From Carnegiea gigantea (Eukaryota; Streptophyta; Magnoliopsida; Caryophyllales; Cactaceae), in the NCBI GenBank assembly GCA_029747015.1, contig JAKOGI010002995.1, positions 1 to 64,000 of the forward strand: a DNA stretch of 64,000 bases, written 5' to 3'. A program made the translations under genes and the position numbers. The number at the start of each line of letters is the position of its first letter. Within the stretch, counting starts at the first letter, position 1. Of the stretch, positions 1 to 13,599 are shown piece after piece. Under the pieces are notes generated by a model, which made no database searches, was not told the DNA's origin, and worked only from the letters and a program-made list of their open reading frames with translations.

Positions 1-900
<900 letters not shown>

Positions 901-1393
901 CATATACACACACACATTTATCTACATACGTACATGCATACGTACATAGATACACATGTCCATATGCATATATGTATGTGTGTGTGTACGTGTGTGGACG
1001 TTTGTGGTTTTATTTTTTAAAATGTGCATATCGGTTATGAGAAAATTGAAAGTGCCAGCTTTGTGGATGGTGTCAACATCTACACTAGGTATGGTCTAAT
1101 TGTGATAATTGTCTGGTAAAGGGACTTTCTTTTATGAATTTGTTCTAACTTCATTACTATTTATTATGTCACTGCTACTAATATCTGAAGTAAATGACAA
1201 TAGTCTTCTTAATTTAGAAGCCGTTGTTAATGCATCTCATGAAGCCTGTATGCAACCTGATGTAGATAGATAGGACCTGCAAAACCCTCTACCGAGACCA
1301 GCAATCAAGCCTGACTAATGGCTTTACGATATGCCTAACCAATGCCTATGTAGAACAAATGGCTCTATGCACAATACCTAAACAGGTAGACAA
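901..1393. other. Non-coding, microsatellite flank
   Basis: To about 1010 this is degraded CA/TG-rich microsatellite edge; after that it is ordinary AT-rich DNA. I see no coding frame, TIR or LTR edge. Confidence 0.6.
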
Positions 1394-1503
1394 GAATATA
1401 TGTATATGTATCTGTGTGCGTGTGGTTGTTGGGGGGTTGCGTGTCTGTGTCTGTGTGTATATATATGTATATGTATAAATATGTGTGCGCGCGCATGTGC
1501 ATG

Positions 1504-1537
<34 letters not shown>

Positions 1538-1652
1538 TGTATGTATATGTGCATGTGCACACACACACATATCCACACATGCGCGCTCACACACACATGA
1601 GCTTTTTTTTTAATGCGTGTGTGCATGTTTGTTTACATATATTGTTGTGATC
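1394..1652. repeat. Compound GT / GTAT microsatellite
   Basis: Mixed TG/TATG/CA tracts, with a clean (ATGT)n core at about 1508-1545 and CACACA/TGTGTG edges on both sides. Cys/Val/Tyr-rich open frames over it are repeat artefacts. Confidence 0.93.
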
Positions 1653-2455
1653 TTTAGTAAAGATAAGTTTAACCGCAGGTGTGTGGCTCTCGTTGTTGCA
1701 CTTGACCGTTATTCCGCTTGGATAGGATTAGATTTAGGTTAGAAAACATCCTAAACTAATATTTCATTGAAGACTAAGACAAAATTTGTTAAACAAATTC
1801 TAGTTTCAATCTAAATAAAACTAAAGGTAAAACCCCTGGTCGAACTAAGCTAATGCCATATAAACTATACTAATGTTGGTTTTAAATTAAAAGCATTTTA
1901 AACTAGCACCAAAGCACCTCTTAGAATTGAACATAAAATCGAACGAAAGTAACAAACAATGAATTGATAACCTACAAACACCGTCACCAGACTAATCAAG
2001 CCAGATTCAAACCCGGGTTATGCAAACTGGCAGAACAAGGGAAGAAAAGCAATAAAGCAGAACAAGGATAGTCGCAAGAACCAAAAGCACCATCACGAAA
2101 ACTCAAAATCCCACTCAAACTTCACTTGAATGGAATCAAATGCATAGAATTTAACAGTCTAGAAAGTAGATCTGAATTAGTAAAATATAAGGAACAAAAA
2201 TGAAAAAAATGACTTGCTATACTGCACTTTTCTGCGCCAAATTGATCTTCCAGGCCCCCAATTATGGCCAAGCTAAAGCTTTTTAGTCCTTCCATTAAGT
2301 CTCGAACTGAAGTCTTGAAGTTACTAAAAAACAAATATCCAATTGACGGCCCAATTGATTAGAGGGATGATGACGGATATGAGGGCAATAACTCTTGATT
2401 AGTGACGATAATTATGGGATTAAATAAGAGCAATGATTGAGCGCATATACATATA
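1653..2455. other. Non-coding AT-rich DNA
   Basis: Between two microsatellites. Only short open frames with no recognisable domain. No TIR, LTR edge or RNA gene seen. Confidence 0.55.
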
Positions 2456-2836
<381 letters not shown>

Positions 2837-4340
2837 CTGTGTGTGTTTTTCTTACATCTTGGGGTTCACACCTGGGGTGTAGTTCCCATACAAATGGTCA
2901 GATTCGCTTGCTAGCTGTTTGGGTTCAAAATCGATTTTTTATTTATTTATTGTCAAAAGAGATCAGTGTGGCAGAATATAGGAATTTTACCAGAAAACGG
3001 GACTAGAATTCTTGAATAAGAACCTCGTCGGGTTCCTAGCGAGAGCTAGACCAAGATCTTAGTCCAAACAGTGACAATGTTTCAGATCCATAGCCCATTT
3101 TGCTTACAAAATGAAATAAAAAATAAGATAAGATAATTGTAAAATTAATTAATAGAGTCGCTACTGAGTTTTAAAAGAAACTTACAAACCAAATGCACTT
3201 TTTGAAATTAGAGATATAGAACAGACATCAAGGGGACTATAGGCTTATATGAGCCATAAACTGAAGGGACACTAAAAGGAACAATAATTTCACTTTGGGA
3301 ATGTTTTTGAAAGGCCTGCAAGTAATCCTTGGTGCGGGTATCATCTGAGTCCATTAGAGCAAGCCCAGAATCCAAATTCAAGGGCAAAGGTACACTGCCA
3401 TGATGGAATGTGTCGCAACATCGCCTCTTATCACCGATGACCACTACAGACCGATACATTAAACTAACATCTAATCACACTTAGTAAAGCAAATATGAAA
3501 CATATTAGAATCGATTAATTCAAATAACAAAAATCAACATACAATGCCAATCTAAAGAAATTAAAAAGAAATAATTCAAAATATTACAGTAGGCGGGGAT
3601 TAAACTCAGCAAAATTTACATCTTTATCAAACACAAAATTAAATAAACTAACAGAAGGAAACAAGAGATAAAGTATTAGGGAGAGATTCAATTTTTCCCT
3701 TAGGATGAGCCACCTTATTCACCTAGGTAAGATGACCTACCAGATGCACCTGGGAACCCATCAAAAAAACACACCTTAGAGATTAATCAATGTTTGACTT
3801 TCGAGTGTTGGAGTCTTCTCACTTAAATTCTCTCTAAAATTTCTCAGTTTCTCACTAGTGTTTCTCTCTAACTTTTCTAATCCTTCACTCGAATGTTTTT
3901 CATTGTGTTTAACAATTAGGGGCAGTCCCCATTTTATAGCTCTCGAATTATGCAGAACTAGGAAAGGAAAAGGATTCTAACTTCAACTCCTAATCTAAAT
4001 ACGTAGCATATTTGGATCAAACTCTACAAAAGGAGTTTGATTTGAATAAGGGGAAGTGGGATATGAGGACTTCTCGGATCGGGAACCCAATTAAGGCCAA
4101 GCTATCCCGTGCTCCCATCTTTCTTTTTCTTTTATATTTTTTTTCTTTTTGGTCTCTAAACTTGTGATTTATTTTGCTGGGCCCTAAATACATAGGTTGG
4201 AGCCTAATTTTTGCCAATAGGAATTTTTTCAAATTACAAGACGCTATTTGTTAAGCATCTATAGTTAGTCCGCCACTTTGACTGAGCTTGACTAAGACAA
4301 AATCAAAGTATATTGAATTTATGCTTATTTGTTTGGGTTG
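2837..4340. other. Non-coding, possible old LTR of the Tat element
   Basis: No credible gene. It contains GAGTCGCTACTGAGTTTT (about 3155-3172), close to a phrase I associate with LTR or leader sequence of plant gypsy elements; this comes from memory and is weak. It lies at the side where the 3' LTR of the minus-strand Tat element (pol from 18927 rightwards) should fall, but I could not fix a TG...CA boundary or polypurine tract. An 83-codon minus-strand frame at 3208-3459 has no recognisable domain. Confidence 0.3.
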
Positions 4341-4830
4341 AACTCGACCTTTTGCCAATCTAGCGGACTTTGATGTCAACTTTTCTTTAGTTTCGTAGAC
4401 CTTTCGCCGATCTAGCAGATCTAGATGTTAACCTTTCACTGGTTTAACAGAACCTTTACTGGTCTAGTGGATTCTGACTTCGACGATTTGACGGTCTAGC
4501 GTACCTTTTGCCAATCTAGCAGATTTTGAATTTGACCATTTATCGATCTAGTAGACCTTTCACTGGTTCAATGAATTCTAAATTTGGCCTTTCATCGGTC
4601 TAGCGAATTCTCAATTTGAACAATTGTTGGTCTAATAGATCTAGATGTCACCCTTTCCCAGATTTTGCATACCTTTCACCAGTCTAAGGAACATTTCGCC
4701 AGTCTAGCGGATTCTGAATTTCACTTTTTGCTGGGTTAGCGAACTTTTCCTGGTTTAGCAGATTCTGAATTTTGCCTTTTAATGGTATAACAGACCTTTC
4801 ACCGGTCTAATGGATTCTAGATTCGTCTAA
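4341..4830. repeat. Degenerate minisatellite, about 20-32 bp units
   Basis: Repeated variants of CCGGTCTAGCGGATTCTG and CCTTTCACCGGTCTAG follow each other about fifteen times, alternating longer (GGATTCTGAATTTGAC) and shorter (AGACCTTTCACC) forms. The units are diverged, so the array is old. Possibly internal repeats of an LTR. Confidence 0.7.
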
Positions 4831-4904
4831 TTTCCTTTTTCCAAACTAATTGAATATTTTAAACCCCAGATTCTTTTTCTTTTGTTTGCTGGCTCCCACT
4901 AGAT

Positions 4905-5720
4905 TCATGCTTGTTGCCTTCTTCTTTTCTTGTTTGCTAAGTATTTGTATGCCTATGGAGAACCTGTCCCTGGTTCCCTCTACCTTGGCTTCTTCCTTTT
5001 GATTTCTTGTTTTATTCTCTTGATTGTTGCCAAAGTTGATAGAATACTTTTGCTTCATACACTTCAGAATCCTGATCTTGTCCTATGCATGCTTACGCCT
5101 TTGGTTTTTGCTTCTTTTGCTTATTAAAGATAATAATGGTTTTAGTGCATGTGAGGCTCACTTTTCTAACGATCCCGACTGCGTCCCCATGCTCTCTTTT
5201 TTCTTCTTTGTTTGTATGAATGATGGACTGACAAGCTTGAATTTTGCCTATTGATGTGCATGCTTTGAATCCTGGTCGGGTTCCACTTCCATTTGCCTTC
5301 TTCTATTGCCCTCATGTGATTCTTTGATGTAATTATAATACATGCATGTGCTTTGGTATATGAGACCCCACCTAGATCCCCTGGGCACCTTTGTCTTACT
5401 TTCTTGCCTTTTATTCTCTTGTTGTTTATTTCCTACATTTGTAGTGCATGAATGTACTTTGCATGAGGGAACTTAGGTAGGTACTCCCTCTTTTTGGCAT
5501 CTTTCTCTTCTCTTGTTTCTTTACACTTGTTTTGATATAGGTGTAGCATATGCATGTATTGCATGCATGGGGAAAACAGCTGGGTTCCTTCCTCTTTGGC
5601 CTCTTTTCCTTCTCTTCTTCATGTTTCTTTATACTTGGCTTCATGAATGTGTAGTGCATGCACTCTAATGAGAACCCAGCTGGGTCCCCTCTTGGTTTGG
5701 CCCTCTTATTTTCTTTCTCT
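4905..5720. repeat. Degenerate tandem repeat, about 115-130 bp units
   Basis: About five or six diverged copies of a unit containing TAGTGCATGCAT..., then CCCAGCTGGGTCCCCTC, then a pyrimidine run such as TTTTCTTCTCTTG. The clearest copies start near 5440, 5545 and 5650. Small open frames here are incidental. Confidence 0.6.
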
Positions 5721-5730
5721 TACCTTTAAT

Positions 5731-5737
5731 TATAAAT
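5731..5737 (+). promoter_or_regulatory. Candidate TATA box before the PMD gene
   Basis: TATAAAT lies about 110 bp upstream of the first ATG (5847) of the PMD-like reading. It is the only good TATA match there, but one short motif in AT-rich DNA is weak evidence. Confidence 0.25.
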
Positions 5738-5846
5738 GGCACACACCGGCTTTTAGAGAGCCTAACTCCTTCACCTTACCGGTGCTTTATTGCTTCCTAC
5801 TTTTCATTTCTTTGATTAAGAGTGTGTAATTTGTGCTCTAAAATCA

Positions 5847-7480
5847 TGAGTGTAAGAAAATCACATCCATCCTACAGACCTAAACAAGGAAACTCCCTTA
5901 AGATTCTTTCATTGACAAGGAATGGAGACCAATTGGAGCTTGGAGCTGAATAGACCTCTTGGTGGAGGTAAGATGTTATGTATTGAGGATGGCTGCCTCA
6001 AAAGCTGTAATCATTCTTTTTTCCTTTTCTGTAGTTCATTTTTATCAAGATCACAATTTTAATACTGCTTGCTAATTTTCTTTTCAAGAAGATCTTATAG
6101 TCACAATTTTAATACTGCTTGCTAATATAATGCTAGTTTTGGCGCCTTCCATTCTTCTCTGAAAGGGCAGTAGATCTAACCGATCAATGTATGAAATCAA
6201 GTGATGGTTGAGGGATTTTGAGATAACACTAATACTATTCATCTCCCATTTAGGGATATGACTATAACCACTGTTGATTTTTCTATGCTAACGGGTCTCA
6301 ACTTTTTTTGAGACTCGTTAGTTTATCAAGATGACTTCCGTCTTTAACATGACCAACTTTTCTAGCCTTTTAGTCCTATTATGAACATAATTCCTCATGG
6401 GAGTCATTTTCTGTGCAACTCCTTTTTTATGGGATAACTGATGATGATCGCTAAGCTAAATGTTAAGCTAATTAGCAAGCTTGTGTTATTATATCACTTC
6501 TTCTTGGAACCACTATTTTTGCCGATTTGGCCAATCATTACTACTTTCGCTATCTAGTTAACCTCATTGACCTTAGATAGAGTAAAAAACTTAAACTTAG
6601 GGGGTTTTTGCATGATCGACCCTTATTCGTGGTATATAAATTGGGATGCAAAGAACTAAGAAAACTCATGGGGATCGTAATACTAGTTTGCCCGTGGGCG
6701 ATTTATAAAGGATAATCGAGGTAACGATATTCCTTGAAATATTTTATATTGTTGATTTGTAGCCCTCATTACTAATTTCTTTTTTTTTTTTTAACAGTCA
6801 TGTTTCTACGAGCATTTCCCCTAGCTTTCTCCAAGATCTCAAAACCCGCTTATTTTCTAACTATGGTCCCATAGACTAAGGAAAATCAAGTTCAGTGGCA
6901 ATTTTGAGCTAGAAGTCTTCACCGGCTTCGAGAAGTGATAAATGCTTCTGACCACTGTGGCATTGCCCTGAATGTCTTATTGAAATTCATTGGTTTTAGT
7001 CTTCCTCTTTTTCTTATTTCCTCATTGTGTAGGTATTTATTCACCAGTAGGAACAGTGGGTCTCTGCCCTTGGGTGCAGGCGACTCGATACTACACCCAA
7101 CATCGAATCCCTATGGAGGATCCATTTAGGTCTTTTTGGCGCTTAGGTGAGAGAGTCACTACCCACCACATCAACCAATGGCCACTTTCATCCCCAAGAA
7201 TCCACCTTGTTCCATGTTTTATGCACAAATCCTATCTCTTGAGGAGAAGGATGAGGTGAAAATAGGTCATCACTTTATTGATTATATCAGTCACGAGTGC
7301 GACTATACTACTGATCTTCATGCATCATGGCCCGTCTGGTAACCTCTCCTACCATTCTCCTCTTCTATTATATTTTCCAAGCTTCTAATTTTTATGTGTC
7401 TTTTGCAGGAATTAAGTGCTAATGCTCCCATACCAAGTCTGAGAGTTAATATCACCAAAGAGGGAGAAAAGGTAGTGTAT
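5847..7480 (+). pseudogene. Plant mobile domain (PMD, aminotransferase-like) gene, broken; possible antisense ORF of the Tat element
   Basis: PMD proteins are plant proteins, some carried by transposons, whose domain is also called aminotransferase-like; their biochemical role is unclear. Reading starts MSVRKSHPSYRPKQG at 5847. A PMD core is visible at about 6205-6300 (DTTNTIHLPF, DMTITTVDFSMLTGL) and 6485-6690 (LLLGTTIFADLANHYY, FRYLVNLIDL). Stops and frameshifts separate these blocks. The structure is intron-like: GGAG|GTAAGA near 5965, and a 70-bp GT...TTTTGCAG intron at 7339-7408 between readable exons at about 7180-7338 and 7409-7471. It runs opposite to the neighbouring Tat pol, which ends near 18990. 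Antisense PMD ORFs between pol and 3' LTR are reported for some Tat-lineage retrotransposons, and this is my preferred reading. A captured host gene or DNA transposon fragment remains possible. Confidence 0.6.
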
Positions 7481-10248
7481 ATATATGTCCCACTGTTCTT
7501 GAAGTCTAAATGCTCTGAGATCTAATGTCCTTCTACCTTTAGGGGGGTAAGTATGTTGCTTACTTTGATTCCTTGAAATGTGATTGTGCTTATGTTTCGC
7601 TTCCTTCTTTCAGTATAACCGAGAACAATTAAGCCTAATAATACGTCATTTTTCACTCCATAAAAAGGCGTTTACGAACCTTTTTACTTGTCGGCATCCC
7701 CAATGGATCAAGTAACCTACCTCCTTTATTTTCTCATTATGATTTTTTCGCTTTTGCTCTCAGGGACCTAAAGCAAGCCCTAAAAGAGCATTCGAGAACT
7801 CATAGATCTCATTTAAAAGGGCTTTGTTTAAGGGCGTAAAATATCTTAAAGTCCTCTCATGCTGGAGAAACAAAGCCTCATCTGGATTCCATTGGGAAGC
7901 ATTTCATGTCTAAGACTCTGTACAATGAGTCATTCTTGGGCCTCAGTCGATTCTGGCTTTTTGTTTAGTTACGTTGACTAGCTTTTTGGTGGAAGCAGTA
8001 GTGGGTTTCCAGATGATCACTAGAAATGGTCTAGTGGACTTATGTTTGATGCTTTTTATCATGATGTAATGGTACCTACTAAGCAATGCAACTTTTATCC
8101 AAGACTTTGCATTAGTGTAAGCTACTCTAAAAAATGACGCAATGCAAATATAACCCCTTTACCCACAAAATAAAGAACAAAAAATTAAAAAATTATAAGT
8201 ATCAAGAGCTGTGAGGTTCTGAGTAATAATTTGGAAATTTTACTGAATAATTGTTGGGTTACAATCAGTCAGAGTTAGAATTATTCCATTCAAATGAAAA
8301 TAAAATAGAACTACCTGGTAGCCGAAACACTAATCCCTACTACGTTCCCTGGTGGGTCTGATGTGGATCCGATCGAGTTCCTTTCAAGCCCCCAAGCCTT
8401 ATCCTTTTCGGATATAGCTTGGCTTTGGATTAGCTGTTTTGTGCAACTATAAATAAAGGCTGCCTAGTATTCGATTTTCATCCATCCTAGGAGCAATTTG
8501 CTAGAATACACCATGGCTTTTGTAAAGGCCTTATCCTTTTAGTTGCTAACCCTTTGACGCCAATGATAAGCACGAACTGAAAAACCTCCATTTAAGTAGC
8601 CTCCTTATCCTTCCCAAGTCAAAATCTTCTAGGAATTGCTTTGGGCTGACTCCACCTTTTGGGATTCTGTACTATATGTCTTTCATTTTAGGGAATGTGA
8701 ATTATGCCCTTTGACCAAGAAGTTTAGCTTTATCCTAAGTTTTCCACTTATTATCACCTAGTTGTGCCAACTTATTTAAGAGATATATCCTCCTAGTGTC
8801 ATCATTTTTTAGGTATGAGTGAGTAACTTATCTCCAATATAATTGTTGGGGACAAAGTGGGTTTCACGTCCCTAATTTCTTATTTTGAAAAGGAGAAAGT
8901 GTGGACTCTAGAAGGCATACATATAAGTCAACCAATTCTCCTATACCTCTTGGGAGTGTCCTACTCGTTAGTGGTTCTAGAAATAGGGGACCTGTAATGT
9001 TGCTGGACAATACAAAACAGATTTGACTTGACCGAACTGCTATTCCCGTTGTTGTTGCAGAGACCATACTATGTTTGGATTAATTTCGCTACCACCTGAT
9101 CAGTTTTTTCTAGGCAATCCATTGTTACTTCAGGTAGATTTTTAAGTTGTGTTGTCCCCTACATGGCTATCACATGGGCCCAAAATAAAGATGATTTCCT
9201 CCTAGGTCTGCTTCAAGCTCTTGCAGCTGCTCCTTTTTTCATATGCCTTCCCCTCGTTTTTCTGCTTCAGCTTAGGCTAGACCATAGAAAAAGGTCGTGT
9301 TCTTATTGTTTCTAAGCCTTTCTTTCACTTTTTTCTTTTTTTTGTTAGCATATAGATTTGGTTGCTAGAACACCTCTAACTAGTCGAGCTTCCTAAGAAT
9401 GTAGATGCATACTTAGCTGCTTAATTCTACCAAAGGAAAAGATGTTTCAAGGATCCAGCGAGGTTGAAATGGATTAACTTCTTATAAAAGAACCCACCTC
9501 TTCGTTAGGTGTTGCGTTGGTGGAGAATTCCGTGATTTGTGATGAATGGGGGGTATAGTTCTTACGTTTGCCGCATTGGCCTATCCATGGGAACCTGCTT
9601 CTTCCTTAGACGGTTGGTGAGATAATTTGTTCACAGATGAACACCATTCTGACCCTACACTGCATGCTTCCGTGTTGATTATTGGCTTTATTATCCCATC
9701 ATTGTGACGTCATCTGTCCCATGCTCTACCTATGTCTCAGAACATTATCTGAACTAGATGAATGAGAATGATACTAATTTAAGGAAGGCTATTCAGGATA
9801 AAGAGACTGCTTTGGAGCCTTCGAAGACTCAAAAGATGGGGACCAATAAGGAAAAGGGGACTCGTCTTATAGCGAAAGGAAGAGAACTAGGGATCCTTAC
9901 CCCCAGAAGCCAACAACCCAAACCAACAAGGATAAGAAGTCAAGGAACGATTAAGAACTAGCTTTGCCTCTTACTTGTTTAATAAAGTGTTACACTTTTC
10001 TTAGTAGTATGCTATTAGGAATTTTATTATAAGTTGTTTTGTCCCCGGCCGAATTTTGGGCTTCCCTGCTGGGTTGATTTAACAATGGCATTGTCTTACT
10101 TTGTTCTATTTTTTTTCTTTTTTTTTTTCAGAGGGAGAAATGGTTAGTAAAGAGTAATGGGGTTTGGACTATTAGGGTTTCCTATGCATCTATGTTGCAG
10201 AAGTAGGCCTTCATAGTTTGTTACATCGTGTCACTTGTTCAGCCTAGT
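7481..10248. other. Degenerate non-coding remainder downstream of the PMD gene
   Basis: Probably the decayed 3' part of the PMD gene plus spacer up to the Tat pol. Exon-like stretches occur at about 7765-7970 and at 9758-9961 (a Lys/Glu-rich frame, MNENDTNLRKAIQDKETALE). T-rich tracts ending in CAG near 10110-10130 resemble an intron end. I see no domain, LTR edge or TIR. The left copy of the E1 target duplication ends at 10253. Confidence 0.4.
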
Positions 10249-10253
10249 ATAGG

Positions 10254-13200
10254 TGTAAGGGCCACACTTTCTTTCTATTGCTGACTAACTGTTTCGGTTG
10301 CTAAGTCTATGAAGCTGCATTGAATTATTTTTCAACAAGGACATTATATCATCTATGTGCGTTTTTAACAATTAATTTCACTAAAAAGGAACGACTTTGT
10401 TATTAATGTTATTATTGTCGTTATTTATTGAGAAAATTATTGAATCGATGCTAACCCAAGTTTTTAAAATCGTTATTCAATTTATTTAGTCATTTTCAGA
10501 ACTTAATTAGGACGCCAGATCTAGGACGTTTCAACTCAAGTTTGGACTGAACGATAACGAAATTTGGGATCAGCACTTAGTAATTGTAGTAATTAAACCA
10601 AAAAAAAAAAAGAAAAAGGAAAGAGTGAAAGGGGGGAATGAACTTCAGGTAGCAGGACCCGAAAACCCCCGACCCTCTCTCTCTTCCTCTTCTTCCTTTC
10701 CTCTCACACGCGAGCACAGGGCCACCCCCTATCTTCTTTGCCCTCCGCCATGCGTCACTGGCGAGAGAGGGGCCACGGTGGTCCCCTGAGCACAACCCAC
10801 TCACCGCCGGCCACCACCAACACATTTTTGTCACTTCTCACTGCGAAACAAAGCCAGGCCTGCCACGTTTTGGGGCCTCAAAGTGCCACCTACGTGCTGG
10901 AATCCGACCATTCTCACTAGAATCGACCTCCTCTATAAACTGAGGGGTCGAATTCGTGCTAAACCACCCACAAACATCATCAATCTGGGAGCTAGCATTT
11001 TGGGTTAAGCAAGCACAGGGGGTAGGCTCGGGTTCAGCAGCTTGGGCGTGCGTTTGGGCGTGCAATTGCTTCTAGTAGGGTTGAATTTTATGGTGATTCA
11101 AGTAAGTATTCTTCTTCCCCTAAACTATTGTTACATTCGAAAATGTTTTAGCCTAAATGATGTTGCATGTCAGTTTAGGTTTAGCTAGGTTCATAGAATG
11201 TGTAGTGGGGAACCGTGCACGTTAATTTAGATTGAATTCATACTCAATTTATTCAAGTATATGCTGCTTGGTTATGCACTATACGTATGCGTTATTTCAA
11301 CTCACTACTGGATGGCGCTGCTTGCTCAGGTAAGTACATAAGCCCTATTACACGTTTCTTTATAAGCTTTCAAAATAATATGCTATGATTATAGAATTGA
11401 AAACCGAGATGGTAGTTGGGTGGCCTGAGGTTGAACTAATGAGAATTTGAGGTTCTTTATAGTCAGTGTTGTATGAGGTGGGAGTCTGGGTTGTGAATTA
11501 ACTGCAATCGTGTGGATTACGAGGCCATGTGTGGCTTATTCTGCTGAGATTCATTATAAAGTGTTTAAATCTGATGTATGCAAACCCCCTTCCCTTTTAT
11601 GTCATTAAGTTCCATCTTGCGAGCGAGGGTGTACTTGAAAAAGAAAGTTTTCATGGTTATAACTAATAGTAGCCATAACTATTCTCAAGCGATGGCCTAT
11701 TTTAACTATACAAATACAGTTTTGGGAGTGAACTCCCTTGAACGGAGGAATCCCTAAGGAATTTAAATAAAAAGAGAGAGTGCGTTGTATGAAAAAAAAA
11801 TTTCACTGTGAGAGGCAGCAAACTTATTAGCCATTATGGCCATACACGTTAAATTGGCTTAGATATTATGCATAGGGACAATAAGATGGGAGTAAGCCTG
11901 CTTGAATGGGGGAATCCCTGACCTAGGGAGTAATGCCAGTAGTGGGAAGCCCTAGAGACCCTAACGAGGGTTAAGGTCCAAAAGTTAGTTGCCATCCCAG
12001 GAGTGAGAGCTTAGCGCGAGCGATAGTGTTACTAGGGGTTGAGAATAGATCTCATCCAATCAGTACATTATGATGATCTTATGCCCAGAATAATTTCCTA
12101 ATAAGTAAGAAAAGCAGTCGGCGTTTCGCCTTTTAAGTATTTCAGAAAGAAAGTTTTTATGAGTTAATATAGGACCAATATGAAAGAGATTCTCTTAAAG
12201 AATATGTGCCTCAAAGAGGTAAAGAAAAGAGATTTATGAGCCTCAAGAGGCTAAGAAAAGAGTTTTTATGAGCCCAAAGGGGCTAAGTAAAGTGTTTTCA
12301 GGAAAAAAAAAAAAAGAAGGATTTTATGCATATCATGTGATTAAGATTCTAAGTGTAGTATGAATAAAATCTCAGGTATAGCATGGCCATATCCTTGTAA
12401 TGCATCGAGCATATGAGTTTGAATGCATATGTTTAGCCAAAGCAAGCTCCTTGCATAATCTCTACTTCATGCGTTTAAGCATCTCGTATGAGTGAATTAG
12501 ATAGATAAAGCATAAATCACAAATTATATCACATAACCTATGAAAGAAAGTTCTGTGCTTAGCTTCGTTGCTCGCTTATGTGCTTGACTATGTGTTAGTA
12601 ATGGGATTTAGTCACTCAGGGGCCTAGAAATGGGTTTCCGTGGTTAGAATGAGGTTTATGAGTAGTGATCCTTCCTTGGGGACTATGATTGCCTAATATG
12701 ATAGTAAAATATGAATATATGATATGTGACTATTAAAGATGTTACTGTCTGCAACGGTTTTGGTTTTAAGGAGTTGGGGAATACTCACTGAGCATGTGGT
12801 TGCTCATCTCATTACTCTTTCCCCCTTTTCCTTAGGTTTGCATTACGACAAATAGAAGCCAAGTCACTTATGCCAAGATAGAATCTTTTCTTGCTTGCCA
12901 GGTGTCATGTGTGTCCATTTGAAGGGGTCTTACGTGTTTAACGAAGTCATGTAATGTATTCCTAGAATTATAAATGTTTGTAAATAAGTATTCTAGTTTA
13001 TGTAGTGTATTCGGTTTAGGAGTCGCTCTGTACGGCCGTGTGTGCCAACCATCTTATTAGTCAGTTATCCTTTTAGTTGAAATCAGTTACATTTTAGGAC
13101 GTAACCTCCAGTACTCCGGTTGTGTGAACCATTGAGTTGTATCTTTCATTTCTCTTGTATTAATGAACTATATTATTTGAAGTACTCCAAGCAAGTTGCT

Positions 13201-13402
13201 CGTTGAGTTATGAAGTGCGACGTGTAGTCGTTGAGATTATTTTAGAATGTTATACACTTTCGTTGATTTATAGGGGTTTATTATGAGGCTCTTAGCCTAG
13301 AAACAGTCAATTTTTAGGAAAAACTCTGTTCATTTCGCCCAGGAGTTAACTAGGAAGAAAGATAACGTAATGCCACTGGCCCTAGGGGATGGGGGTGTTA
13401 CA
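10254..13402 (+). repeat. E1 5' LTR (3149 bp)
   Basis: Begins TGTAAGGGCCACAC and ends GGGGGTGTTACA next to the primer-binding site. It pairs over its length with 14951-18921, apart from a block of about 0.85 kb present only in the 3' copy. Contains a TATA box near 10934 and a GC-rich, pyrimidine-rich stretch (10660-10870) in which spurious open frames occur. A block near 12718-12830 is recognisable in the LTRs of elements A and B too. Confidence 0.93.
10934..10940 (+). promoter_or_regulatory. TATA box of E1 5' LTR
   Basis: CCTCTATAAAC, about 680 bp from the LTR start. The same CTCTATAAA context occurs at 15621-15628 in the 3' LTR and, on the minus strand, in element A. This leaves about 2.4 kb of LTR downstream as R/U5. 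Confidence 0.6.
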
Positions 13403-13406
13403 TTGA

Positions 13407-13418
13407 TGGTATCAGGAG
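13407..13418 (+). other. E1 primer-binding site, initiator Met tRNA
   Basis: TGGTATCAGGAG begins 4 bases after the 5' LTR. It matches the plant initiator-Met site TGGTATCAGAGC over its first nine bases, as in most chromoviruses. Confidence 0.8.
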
Positions 13419-13469
13419 AATAAGAAATTTAGGAACTTTAACAACTAGGGCAAAGGAAAACAAGTTATG

Positions 13470-13575
13470 CTGAGGCAAGAGATGGAACCCTACAATCAGT
13501 GTGGACGTTTGCATTACGGTCCGTATAAATACGGTATGGAAGGATTCTATGGGTGTGCAAGAAGGAAGGAATAAG
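13470..13575 (+). pseudogene. E1 gag remnant (zinc-knuckle region)
   Basis: Reads ...YNQCGRLHYGPYKYG... then FYGCARRKE. This aligns with the knuckle region of gag in element B (CSQCGRQHPGPC, then CFECGDMGHKDTNC). The usual gag N-terminal part is missing to the left, and protease to RNase H is missing to the right. About 30 bp later the sequence is already integrase, so a large deletion junction lies near 13575-13600. Confidence 0.55.
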
Positions 13576-13599
13576 GAATTTCCAATGTAAAATAAAGTA

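Noticed and set aside
3208..3459. 83-codon minus-strand open frame
   Set aside because: No domain, no supporting splice or promoter signal, in repeat-like DNA.
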